A DNA stretch of 64,000 nt. Source: Gordonia amarae NBRC 15530. GTDB lineage: Bacteria; Actinomycetota; Actinomycetes; Mycobacteriales; Mycobacteriaceae. Location: NCBI RefSeq assembly GCF_000241345.1, contig NZ_BAED01000071.1:1-64000 (forward strand). The letters are read 5' to 3'. The position numbers and the translations under genes were made by a program. Positions within the stretch are counted from its first letter, which is position 1. Every line of letters begins with the position of its first letter. Shown piece after piece: positions 43,266 to 51,257 of the stretch. The notes beneath the pieces are model-generated. The model did not search any database and was not told the origin of the DNA. It saw only the letters and a program-made list of their open reading frames with translations.

Positions 43266-44021
43266 TCAGGTGGGCGGCGCGTCGATGACGGGACGCCGCA
43301 CGTCGGCGCCGGGCCCGTCGAAATGCCACCACTCGCCGGAGTAGACGCGCAGACCGCCCGTCCCCATCGCCGTCCGGAGCCGGGCGCGGGAGGCCCGCGC
43401 CGCGGGCGACACCCCGTCGGTGGCGTAGGCGGTGGCCCGGGAGGTGAACGAATCGAATCCGGTGCCCATCTCGACCAGACAGTCGCGGCCTACGCGCCGA
43501 GCGGCCGGGCAGTGCTGCCGGCGGACGGCGAGCGTCACGTCCACGGACCGGCCGCTCTCGTGGCTGCGGGAATAGGGGCCGGGCGCGGCCACCCACGCCG
43601 GGTTGGACACCTTTTTGTACATTCTCTGCTGCACCGAATGCGGCCGGTAGCAGTCCCAGAACACCAGCCTCTCACCCCGGCCCGCGGAGCGAAGGGCGGC
43701 GGCCGCCGCGCGCAGTCCCGGTCGCATCGACTCGTGGACCAGGCACCTCGCGTTCGCCGGGTAGAGGCGCATTCCGACGAAGTTGTCGGTGGTCGCATAA
43801 CGCAGATCGATGATGGCGTCGGGCACCACCGTACGGACGTCGACCAGGCCCGCGGCGCGGGCGGCCGGGTTGACGGGGGTGGCACTCGCCGCTCCGGATC
43901 CGGAGTGCGGAGCGGGGCTGGCCGAGCTGGGCCCCGGTATCTGGCCACCGCCGGAACAGCCGATGACGGCGGTCACCGCCAGCGTCGTCGCGCCCAGGCG
44001 CAGGGTCCCTGTCCTTCGCAT
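43266..44021 (-). CDS. VanX-like D-Ala-D-Ala dipeptidase lipoprotein (M15D)
   Basis: A 251-aa exported protein with a lipobox at AVIGCSG. The M15 zinc motifs are SHESGRSVDVTL (the SxHxxGxAxD type) and GEWWHFDG with the catalytic Glu and third His ligand. DLRYATTDNFVG and FWDCYRPHSVQ are family blocks. It should cleave D-alanyl-D-alanine or related wall peptides outside the membrane. ATG 44021 follows AAGGTGAG. Genomic context (miaA, dapF) gives no vancomycin-type cluster, so a housekeeping wall-recycling role is more likely than resistance. Confidence 0.85.
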   Translation of the reverse strand: MRRTGTLRLGATTLAVTAVIGCSGGGQIPGPSSASPAPHSGSGAASATPVNPAARAAGLVDVRTVVPDAIIDLRYATTDNFVGMRLYPANARCLVHESMRPGLRAAAAALRSAGRGERLVFWDCYRPHSVQQRMYKKVSNPAWVAAPGPYSRSHESGRSVDVTLAVRRQHCPAARRVGRDCLVEMGTGFDSFTSRATAYATDGVSPAARASRARLRTAMGTGGLRVYSGEWWHFDGPGADVRRPVIDAPPT

Positions 44022-44082
44022 GCTCACCTTGGTACCACGCACCGGACCGGCGGGCGGCCACTGTACGTCATGGCACTGCACG

Positions 44083-44088
44083 TAATGT
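44083..44088 (+). promoter_or_regulatory. -10 hexamer for leaderless dapF
   Basis: TAATGT seven bases before GTG 44096. Confidence 0.5.
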
Positions 44089-44095
44089 CGGTGTG

Positions 44096-44998
44096 GTGAC
44101 CGATACCGACGCGCTCCGTTTTGTGAAAGGCCACGGCACCCAGAACGATTTCGTGGTGCTCGCCGATCCGGCAGCAGAACTCGACCTCGACGTGGCCGCG
44201 GTGGCCGCGATCTGCGATCGGCAGCGGGGCATCGGCGCGGACGGTTTGCTGCGCGTGGCCCGTGCGGTCGCGCTGGTCGAACGCGGAATCCTGGAGCAAC
44301 TGCCCGACGGGGTCCGGCCGGACGACTGGTTCATGGACTACCGCAACGCCGACGGATCGATCGCCGAGATGTGCGGCAATGGCGTGCGGGTGTTCGCCCA
44401 CTACGTGCGGGCCACGGGCCTGACCGACACCGACACCTTCACCGTCGGCTCACGCGCCGGCGGACGCCCGGTGATCGTCCATTCCTTCGACGACGTGCGC
44501 GCCGACGTCACCGTCGAGATGGGCCAGGCCCGCGTCGACGGTGAATCGGAGGCGCGGGTCGGGGAGATCACCTATCGCGGCGCGGTCGTCGACGTCGGCA
44601 ACCCGCATCTGGCCTGCGTGGTTCCGGACCTGACACCGGAACAACTGGCCGCACTCGACTTCTCGGCCGGGGTCACCATCGACCCCGCGGTGTTCCCGAA
44701 CGGCACCAACCTCGAACTCGTCACCCCCGCGCAGGCGACCGGTGACGGTGCCGACTGGTCCGCGCACATGCGGGTCTTCGAGCGGGGTGTGGGGGAAACC
44801 CGTAGCTGCGGCACCGGACTGGTCGCCGCGGGCAAGGCCTCGCTCGGTGTGCTCGGCGAGGACTCGGGGTCGCTGCACATCAGCGTGCCCGGCGGATCGG
44901 TGATCGTGACGATCACCCCCGACGGGGCTACGCTGCGCGGTCCGTCGATGCTGGTCGCCGAGGGCCGGTTCCGGCCCGGCTGGTCGGACGCCGGCTGA
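44096..44998 (+). CDS. dapF: diaminopimelate epimerase
   Basis: Converts LL- to meso-diaminopimelate for lysine and peptidoglycan (300 aa). The catalytic Cys pair lies in ADGSIAEMCGNGVRVFAHY and GVGETRSCGTGLVAAG. KGHGTQNDFVVL and VDVGNPHLAC are family blocks. Two adjacent GTG codons exist (44093 and 44096); 44096 gives the seven-base gap from TAATGT. A GC-rich hairpin follows the stop. Confidence 0.96.
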   Translation: MTDTDALRFVKGHGTQNDFVVLADPAAELDLDVAAVAAICDRQRGIGADGLLRVARAVALVERGILEQLPDGVRPDDWFMDYRNADGSIAEMCGNGVRVFAHYVRATGLTDTDTFTVGSRAGGRPVIVHSFDDVRADVTVEMGQARVDGESEARVGEITYRGAVVDVGNPHLACVVPDLTPEQLAALDFSAGVTIDPAVFPNGTNLELVTPAQATGDGADWSAHMRVFERGVGETRSCGTGLVAAGKASLGVLGEDSGSLHISVPGGSVIVTITPDGATLRGPSMLVAEGRFRPGWSDAG

Positions 44999-45000
44999 GA

Positions 45001-45021
45001 CGGGCGGCGGCGGGCCGCCCG
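45001..45021 (+). terminator. GC hairpin after dapF
   Basis: CGGGCGGC (45001-45008) pairs with GCCGCCCG (45014-45021), 5-base loop, followed by AAAAG rather than T residues; a weak terminator at best. Confidence 0.35.
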
Positions 45022-45068
45022 AAAAGCAGATGCCCGGGTTCGCCGCACCGTGTCATCATGGAGGTCAA

Positions 45069-46565
45069 ATGACTGAATTCGCATCACAGACCTCCGCTCC
45101 GGACCTCGATGAGCCCGACTTCGATCCCGATGACTTCGGTCCGGCGATCGACGACGCACCCGTGTCGGCCTTCCGCATGACACCGCCGACCACCGGCGAG
45201 CAGCAGCTGTCCGACCGCGCCTCACTGCAGCGCGTCGCCGGTCTGTCCACCGAACTCGAGGACGTCACCGAGGTCGAATACCGGCAGCTGCGCCTCGAGC
45301 GCGTCGTGCTGGTGGGCGTGTGGACCGAGGGCACCGCCGCCCAGGCCAAGGCCAGCATGGTGGAGCTGGCCGCACTGGCCGAGACCGCCGGTTCGCAGGT
45401 GCTCGACGGACTCATCCAGCGCCGCTCGACCCCCGACGCGGCCACCTACATCGGTTCCGGCAAGGCCGACGAACTACGTCAGGTGGTCCTGTCCACCGGC
45501 GCCGACACCGTCATCTGCGACGGTGAACTGACTCCCGCTCAGCTGACGGCGCTGGAGAAGGTCGTCAAGGTGAAGGTCATCGACCGCACCGCGCTGATCC
45601 TGGACATCTTTGCCCAGCACGCCACCTCGCGCGAGGGCAAGGCGCAGGTGTCGCTGGCGCAGATGGAGTACATGCTGCCCAGGCTGCGCGGCTGGGGTGA
45701 GTCGATGTCCCGGCAGGCCGGTGGCCGGGCCGGCAGCAACGGCGGTGTGGGCCTGCGTGGTCCCGGTGAGACCAAGATCGAGACCGACCGCAGGCGGATC
45801 CGCGAGCGGATGGCCAAGCTGCGCCGCGAGATTCGTGAGATGAAAACCGCACGCACCACCAAACGTGCTGCTCGGCAACGTAGTTCGATCCCCAAGATCA
45901 CGGTGGCCGGCTACACCAATGCGGGCAAGTCAAGTCTGGTGAACGCGATGACCGGGTCGGGTGTGCTGGTGCAGGACGCCCTGTTCGCGACCCTCGATCC
46001 CACCACGCGCCGCGCCACACTCGCCGACGGCCGCGAGGTGGTGTTCACCGACACCGTCGGATTCGTCCGGCACCTGCCCACTCAGCTCGTCGAGGCGTTC
46101 CGCTCGACTCTGGAGGAGGTCGTCGACGCAGACCTGCTGCTGCACGTCGTCGACGGTTCCGATCCGTTCCCCACCGAGCAGATCGCGGCCGTGCGCCGGG
46201 TGATCAACGAGATCGTCGCCGAGGAGGGCGTCGCGCCGCCGCCGGAGTTGCTGGTGGTCAACAAGATCGACGCCATCGATGAGAATCGGCGCACCGAGCT
46301 GCGCGGCATCCTCGACGGCGCGATGTTCGTCTCCGCGCACACCGGAGAGGGTTTGCCCGAGCTGTTCGACCGGATCCGCGCCGAGGTCGCCCGCAACGAC
46401 GTCGAGGTGACCATCGCGGTGCCGTTCAGCCGCGGTGATGTGGTCAGCCGGATCCACCGCGACGGTGAGGTGCTGTCCACCGACCATGATGAGCAGGGCA
46501 CCATCATGCGGGTACGGGTACCGGCCGCGATGGCCGGAGAACTCGCCGAGCTGCGAGTGTCCTAG
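45069..46565 (+). CDS. hflX: ribosome-associated GTPase HflX
   Basis: A 498-aa GTPase that splits or rescues stalled 70S ribosomes. The HflX N-domain runs from VVLVGVWTEGTAAQAKASMVEL through DVICDGELTPAQ-like to RTALILDIFAQHATSREGKAQVSLAQMEYMLPRL, then the GGVGLRGPGETKIETDRRRI linker. The G domain has G1 VAGYTNAGKSSL near residue 280, G2/G3 LFATLDPTTR and FTDTVGFVRHLP, and G4 VVNKID. ATG 45069 lies seven bases after a GGAGG site. A disordered acidic head of about 50 residues precedes the N-domain. Confidence 0.96.
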   Translation: MTEFASQTSAPDLDEPDFDPDDFGPAIDDAPVSAFRMTPPTTGEQQLSDRASLQRVAGLSTELEDVTEVEYRQLRLERVVLVGVWTEGTAAQAKASMVELAALAETAGSQVLDGLIQRRSTPDAATYIGSGKADELRQVVLSTGADTVICDGELTPAQLTALEKVVKVKVIDRTALILDIFAQHATSREGKAQVSLAQMEYMLPRLRGWGESMSRQAGGRAGSNGGVGLRGPGETKIETDRRRIRERMAKLRREIREMKTARTTKRAARQRSSIPKITVAGYTNAGKSSLVNAMTGSGVLVQDALFATLDPTTRRATLADGREVVFTDTVGFVRHLPTQLVEAFRSTLEEVVDADLLLHVVDGSDPFPTEQIAAVRRVINEIVAEEGVAPPPELLVVNKIDAIDENRRTELRGILDGAMFVSAHTGEGLPELFDRIRAEVARNDVEVTIAVPFSRGDVVSRIHRDGEVLSTDHDEQGTIMRVRVPAAMAGELAELRVS

Positions 46566-46590
46566 GCCCACCACGACCTCCGGAACGGCA

Positions 46591-46625
46591 TCCGGCCCGT
46601 CACGCACGGCGCGTGGCGGGCCGGA
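46591..46625. terminator. terminator between hflX and ptsH
   Basis: A 15-bp stem with one G-T pair (46591-46605 with 46611-46625) and a 5-base loop between converging genes. Confidence 0.75.
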
Positions 46626-46643
46626 CATCGTTGAACAGCAAGA

Positions 46644-46904
46644 CTATTCGGCGTCGAGGTCCTTGGCCACCAGGGCGGCGATGGCATCCAGCGTCGACTG
46701 ATCGTCGGCGGTCACCACCACGGGGGTGCCCTTCTCCGCGCCGAGGGTCATGATGAGCAGGGCCGAACCGGCGTCCACCGGCTCTTCGCCTTCGAGGCCG
46801 ATGGTGACCGACTGGCCGGACTCGGCGGCGGCCTCGGCGATGATCGTGGCGGGGCGGGCGTGCAGGCCGACTGCTGATCCGACGGTGACGGTTGTGCTGG
46901 GCAT
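46644..46904 (-). CDS. ptsH: phosphocarrier protein HPr
   Basis: An 86-aa PTS phosphocarrier. His15 in VGLHARPAT takes phosphate from enzyme I and passes it to EIIA domains. The regulatory-site region is AGSALLIMTLGAEKG; the Ser there is placed like Ser46, but actinobacteria generally do not use HPr kinase. ATG 46904 follows AAGGAGATC. It ends the fruR-fruK-fruA-ptsH cluster, 67 bases after fruA. Confidence 0.95.
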   Translation of the reverse strand: MPSTTVTVGSAVGLHARPATIIAEAAAESGQSVTIGLEGEEPVDAGSALLIMTLGAEKGTPVVVTADDQSTLDAIAALVAKDLDAE

Positions 46905-46971
46905 GAGATCGATCTCCTTGGTTGATTCTTGATCGGTTGTAGGGGTCGGTTTGCCTGTGATCGTAGGCGGA

Positions 46972-49041
46972 TCAGGCCGCGACCGTCTGCGGTTGCGCCG
47001 CATCGTCGGACTTGGCCGTGGGCTTCCAGAACTGCTTGGCCGCCGTGACGGCTAGCGCCGCCACGACCGTTCCCGCGACCAGCGCGACCAGGAACAGTCC
47101 CCAGTTGTTCATCGCGAAGAAGACGAACACACCGCCGTGGGGTGCGCGCAGTTCCACGCCGAACGCCATGCACAGCGCGCCGGTGACCGCGCCGCCGAGC
47201 ATCGTCGACGGGATGACCCGCAGCGGATCGGTCGCGGCGAACGGGATGGCGCCCTCGGAGATGAACGACGCGCCGAGCAGCCAGGCCGCTTTGCCGTTCT
47301 CCTTCTCCGGGTTCGAGTACAGGCCCGGCCGCAGGACCGTCGACAGCGCCATCGCCAGCGGCGGCACCATGCCGGCACACATGACCGCCGCCATGATCTG
47401 GTACTGCGCCTCGCCGGCCGACGCCGAGGCGATACCCGCGGTGGCGAACAGGTACGCCGACTTGTTGAGCGGCCCACCGAGGTCGAAGCACATCATCAGG
47501 CCGAGCACGATGCCCAGCACGACCGCCGAACCTCCCGACATCGAGTTCAGGCCGTCGTTGAGCTGGTCCATCAGCCACGACAGCGGTCTGCCGAGCACGA
47601 TGTAGAGCAGACCACCGACTATGGCGCTGCCCAGCAGCGGGATGATGACCACCGGTTGCAGGCCGCGGGCCCACTGCGGCAACGGGATCCGGGCGATCCA
47701 CAGGCACGCCACACCGGCGATGAGACCGCCGAGCAGGGCGCCGAGGAAGTTGGCGCCGATGGCCACCGACACCAGACCGGCCACGAAACCGGGGGCGATG
47801 CCGGGCCGGTCGGCGATGGCGAACGAGATGTAGGCGGCAAGCACTGGCACCGCGAGGTTGAGTGCGGCACTGCCGACCGCGAAACTCACCGCGCCCAGGT
47901 AGGTCTTGAGACCGGCGTCGGGCAGGTTGGTGATGGTGTTGTGCAGCGCGATGTACGCGCCGTCGGACAGCGAACCACCCGGGTCGAGCGTGGATTTGCC
48001 GATCTCGTATCCGGCGAGCAGGAAGCCCAGAGCCATCAGCAGGCCGCCCGCGGCGACGAACGGGATCATGTAGCTCACGCCGGTCATCAGCGCCTGCCGG
48101 GTCTGCCCACCCAGGCCGACACCACCGCCGGTGGGCGCGGCCTCGCCGACCCCGCCGCCCTCACCGCCGGCGACCCGCGCGGCGTGCGGATCATTCGCCG
48201 CGGCAACGGCCTCGGCGATCATCTTGTCGGGCTCGTTGATGGCGCGCTTGACGCCGGAGGCGATCACGGGCTTGCCCGCGAACCGGTCCTTACCCTTGAC
48301 CCCGACATCGGTGGCGAAGATGACCGCGCCCGCATCGGAGATCACCTTCGGATCGAAAGGTGTTGTGGCCGAGGAACCCTGCGTTTCCACATGGAACTCG
48401 ACCCCGGCGCGTTCGGCCGCGTACTTGAGGGCGTCGGCGGCCATATAGGTGTGTGCGATGCCGGTGGGACACGCGGTGATCGCCACGATCGACGGCTTGT
48501 CGGATACGGCCGGCTCGGGTGCGGCAGGGGCCGCCGCAGCGGCTGCGGGTGCGGCCTCGGCGGCCGGAGCAGCGGGCTTCTTCGGTGGCGGATTGATCGC
48601 CCCGTCGACGAGTTCGACGATGCGCTCCGGCGTCTCGGCCGACCGCAGATCGGCGACGAAATCGGGCCGCACCAGCGCCCTGGCCAGCGAACTGAGCAGC
48701 TTCATGTGCTCACTCGCCCCGCCCGCCGGCGCGGCGATCAGGAACACGATGTCGGCGGGGCCGTCCGGCGCACCGAAGTCGACCTTGGGGGCGAGCCGGG
48801 CCATCGCCAGACTCGCCTCAGTGACGGACTCGGCGCGCGCGTGCGGGATGGCGATACCGCCGGGCAGACCGGTGGCAGACTTGGCCTCGCGGGCCAGGGC
48901 GCCCTCGATCAGGTCGGACGGGTCCGTTGTGCGGCCCGCCTCGCCGAGGGCGCCGGCGAGATAGTTGATCACCGCGGGCGGATCGGCGCCGGCGTCGACG
49001 TCGAGGCGCACCGTGTCGACGGTGATGATCTGTTGTGCCAT
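46972..49041 (-). CDS. fruA: PTS fructose transporter subunit IIABC
   Basis: A 689-aa membrane permease that imports fructose as fructose-1-phosphate. EIIA comes first, with phosphoacceptor His67 in GGIAIPHARAES. An Ala/Pro linker (150-178) leads to EIIB with Cys191 in ITACPTGIAHTYMAADAL. EIIC follows with about eight membrane helices from TRQALMTGVSYMIPFVAAGG; its substrate-binding region includes AAWLLGASFISEGAIPF. ATG 49041 has AAGGAAAG upstream. All three phosphotransfer domains look intact, so only EI and HPr, both encoded here, are needed. Confidence 0.96.
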   Translation of the reverse strand: MAQQIITVDTVRLDVDAGADPPAVINYLAGALGEAGRTTDPSDLIEGALAREAKSATGLPGGIAIPHARAESVTEASLAMARLAPKVDFGAPDGPADIVFLIAAPAGGASEHMKLLSSLARALVRPDFVADLRSAETPERIVELVDGAINPPPKKPAAPAAEAAPAAAAAAPAAPEPAVSDKPSIVAITACPTGIAHTYMAADALKYAAERAGVEFHVETQGSSATTPFDPKVISDAGAVIFATDVGVKGKDRFAGKPVIASGVKRAINEPDKMIAEAVAAANDPHAARVAGGEGGGVGEAAPTGGGVGLGGQTRQALMTGVSYMIPFVAAGGLLMALGFLLAGYEIGKSTLDPGGSLSDGAYIALHNTITNLPDAGLKTYLGAVSFAVGSAALNLAVPVLAAYISFAIADRPGIAPGFVAGLVSVAIGANFLGALLGGLIAGVACLWIARIPLPQWARGLQPVVIIPLLGSAIVGGLLYIVLGRPLSWLMDQLNDGLNSMSGGSAVVLGIVLGLMMCFDLGGPLNKSAYLFATAGIASASAGEAQYQIMAAVMCAGMVPPLAMALSTVLRPGLYSNPEKENGKAAWLLGASFISEGAIPFAATDPLRVIPSTMLGGAVTGALCMAFGVELRAPHGGVFVFFAMNNWGLFLVALVAGTVVAALAVTAAKQFWKPTAKSDDAAQPQTVAA

Positions 49042-49097
49042 GGGCTTTCCTTTGTCGGGTTCCTCTGGAACAGGGGAGATATGCCGGGGGAGAGACG

Positions 49098-50075
49098 TCA
49101 GCGGGTGGTGGCGAGTTCGGTGAGGCCGACCCGCCCGAGATCGAGCTGAGCGGGTGCGGGCGGCTGGGTTCCGGCCAGGCCGGCTGCCGCCGCACCGTAG
49201 GCGACAGCGGAACGCAGCCGCTCGGGTTCGGGCTCTCCGCGCAACGCCGCCAGAACGTAGCCGGCCAGTGACGAGTCACCGGCACCGACGGTGCTCTTGG
49301 TGACCGTGGGTGGCGGGGTGGCCGACCAACTGCCGGCGGCGGTGGTGAGCACGGCCCCGGCGGCACCGAGGGTGGCCAGCACCGCACCTCCCGTGCGCGC
49401 GGCCAGTTCGCCGGCCGCGGCGACGATCGGCGCCAGATCACCCGCGGCGGCAGCCGCTTTCAGTACGGCGGGATCTGCTCCCGTGACCTCGGCGAGCTCT
49501 TCGTCGTTGGGTTTGATCAGGTCCGACCGGCCGGCGGCTGCGGCTACCAGCGGCGCCCCGGAGGTGTCGACGGCGACGCGGCACGGGAGGTCGGCGAGCG
49601 CGTCGAGCAGCGTCCGGTACCAGTCGTCGGGCAGACCTGGGGGCAGCGAACCGCACAGGGTCACCCATGACGCCGACGCGGCGTGTTCGATCACGAGCTC
49701 GGTGAGCGCTCGCGCCTGATCCGCGTCGAGTGTGACACCCGGCGCGTTGATCTTGGTGGTGGTGCCGTCAGGTTCGGCGATGGTGAGGTTGGACCGGATC
49801 TCGCCGTCGATGGGCATGGCGCGGTAGGGCAGCCCGACACCGTTGAGCGCGGTGAGCAGCGGGTCACCGGCCCGGCCCGGAAGCAGCGCCAGCGTCGACA
49901 CGCCCGCCTCCGCGGCGACCCGCGAGACGTTGACGCCCTTGCCGCCGGGTTCGGTGCGGGCCGCGACGGCGCGCTGGACCTCGCCGCGCTGCAGCACGCC
50001 GGACAGTTCCAGGGTGCGGTCGAGACTGGGGTTGGCGGTGAGGGTCACGATGTCGTAGCTGGTTGGGGCGGTCAT
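49098..50075 (-). CDS. fruK: 1-phosphofructokinase (PfkB family)
   Basis: Phosphorylates fructose-1-phosphate to fructose-1,6-bisphosphate, linking the PTS to glycolysis (325 aa). LTANPSLDRTLEL and ARTEPGGKGVNVSRVAAEAG are the N-terminal PfkB signature. SLPPGLPDDWY and IKPNDEELAEVTG follow, and STVGAGDSSLAGYVLA is the C-terminal signature with the catalytic Asp in GAGDS. ATG 50075 overlaps the fruR stop as ATGA. Confidence 0.95.
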   Translation of the reverse strand: MTAPTSYDIVTLTANPSLDRTLELSGVLQRGEVQRAVAARTEPGGKGVNVSRVAAEAGVSTLALLPGRAGDPLLTALNGVGLPYRAMPIDGEIRSNLTIAEPDGTTTKINAPGVTLDADQARALTELVIEHAASASWVTLCGSLPPGLPDDWYRTLLDALADLPCRVAVDTSGAPLVAAAAGRSDLIKPNDEELAEVTGADPAVLKAAAAAGDLAPIVAAAGELAARTGGAVLATLGAAGAVLTTAAGSWSATPPPTVTKSTVGAGDSSLAGYVLAALRGEPEPERLRSAVAYGAAAAGLAGTQPPAPAQLDLGRVGLTELATTR

Positions 50076-50842
50076 GCGAGAACAACCTCGATTCCGTGGT
50101 CGGCGAGTTCGGTGGCGTCGGTGGAACTGACCGTCGAGTCGGTGATCAGGACGTCGACCTCGTCCAGGGAGGCGAAGCGGACGAGGTCCTCGCGCCCCAT
50201 CTTCGATGAATCGGCAAGGACCACAACCTGATCGGCGGACGCCACCATGGCCCGTTTGACGGCCGCCTCCTCGGGATACGGGGTGGACAGGCCGTGCCGT
50301 GCGGTGATGCCGTTGGTGCCGATGAACACCGTCGACACCCGCAGTCGATGGATCGCCGCGACCGTGTCCGCTCCGACGGTGGCCTGTGTGAGACCGCGGA
50401 CGCGACCACCGATCGCGTGCACGAAGCCGTCGGAGTGGTTGGTCAGGGCACCAGCGATCGGGATGCTGTTGGTGATCAGCGTCAGGCCGTGGCCATGGGG
50501 CAGGGCCATCGCGGCCTGGAAGGTGGTGGTGCCCGCGTCGAAGAGGACCGAGCCGCCGTTGGGCGGCAGAAACTTCATGGCGGCCATGCCGATCGCGAGT
50601 TTTCTGTCGACGTGCGTGGTCTCGCGGACATCGAGGCCCTGTTCGGCGACAACGCGGATCAGACCGGGCCGGACGGCCCCGCCGTGGACCCGCTGCAGAT
50701 GGCCGGCGCGCTCGAGCGTGGCCAGATCGCGGCGAACGGTCTCGCTGGTCACGGAGAACCGGCCGGCCAGGTCCGCGACCGATGCGCGGCCCACTCTGCG
50801 GACCTCGTCGGCGATCGCCTGCTGGCGTTCCTCCGCATACAC
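50072..50842 (-). CDS. fruR: DeoR-family regulator of the fructose PTS
   Basis: A 256-aa repressor. The N-terminal HTH is RQQAIADEVRRVGRASVADLAGRFSVTSETVRRDLATLE. The C-terminal DeoRC sensor domain has DAGTTTFQAAMALP, GTNGITARHGLSTPYPEEAAVKRAM and LADSSKMG, the sugar-phosphate binding region. The likely inducer is fructose-1-phosphate or a similar ester. GTG 50842 has GGAG upstream. It heads the fruR-fruK-fruA-ptsH operon and faces ptsI across an operator-rich gap. Confidence 0.93.
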   Translation of the reverse strand: MYAEERQQAIADEVRRVGRASVADLAGRFSVTSETVRRDLATLERAGHLQRVHGGAVRPGLIRVVAEQGLDVRETTHVDRKLAIGMAAMKFLPPNGGSVLFDAGTTTFQAAMALPHGHGLTLITNSIPIAGALTNHSDGFVHAIGGRVRGLTQATVGADTVAAIHRLRVSTVFIGTNGITARHGLSTPYPEEAAVKRAMVASADQVVVLADSSKMGREDLVRFASLDEVDVLITDSTVSSTDATELADHGIEVVLA

Positions 50843-50928
50843 GAGAACTCCGATCGTTCACTCCGGTGTGATCTGCTCTAGAACCACATAACACCACACA
50901 TCCGGGCTAACTGATCCCGAAACTGCTT

Positions 50929-50944
50929 CATGTGGTTTCACATG
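50929..50944. promoter_or_regulatory. palindromic operator candidate
   Basis: CATGTG-GTTT-CACATG, a perfect 6+6 palindrome about 87 bases upstream of fruR. Probably bound by FruR or another sugar regulator. Confidence 0.45.
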
Positions 50945-51026
50945 CGATTGCGTGGACTATGTTGTTGGTATCACTGTGTTTACGCCGGTATCCGGAGAGA
51001 GTCAAGCGATATTTGTAGTATAGATC

Positions 51027-51056
51027 ACAGAATAGGTCGGAAGTCGCCTATTCTGT
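51027..51056. promoter_or_regulatory. 10-bp inverted repeat upstream of ptsI
   Basis: ACAGAATAGG (51027-51036) and CCTATTCTGT (51047-51056), perfect arms with a 10-base spacer (20-base centre-to-centre, two helical turns). Its position just after a TAGTATAGAT element fits a repressor site. Confidence 0.45.
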
Positions 51057-51257
51057 CGATGCGCCTCCGGCACTGAGCGAGGCCTGATCCGGCTCCGCTT
51101 TCGTTGCGGTTATGTCCGAGTATGTTGACAAAAGTTGTTTCTACTGCGAGCCTGGGGAGCGTCGACTGTAAGCTGAGTCACACGCTGACTCGTCTCAAGG
51201 TTCCTCGAAGCCGCGGTGCCGGGTGAGGAACCGCCACGTCACAAGGATGGTGGACCC

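Larger units (their letters stand above)
50843..51257. promoter_or_regulatory. fruR-ptsI divergent control region
   Basis: A 415-base gap, AT-rich for this genome. It holds GAACCACAT (50881-50889) and its inverted copy ATGTGGTTTC (50930-50939), a tight palindrome at 50929-50944 and a longer inverted repeat at 51027-51056. A promoter-like TAGTATAGAT (about 51016-51025) lies just before that repeat, and a TTGACA at 51125-51130. FruR autoregulation and control of ptsI would be expected here. Confidence 0.55.

Noticed and set aside
43266..44021. vancomycin-resistance gene
   Set aside because: The protein is VanX-like, but there is no vanH, vanA or regulatory pair beside it; a wall-peptide role is more likely.
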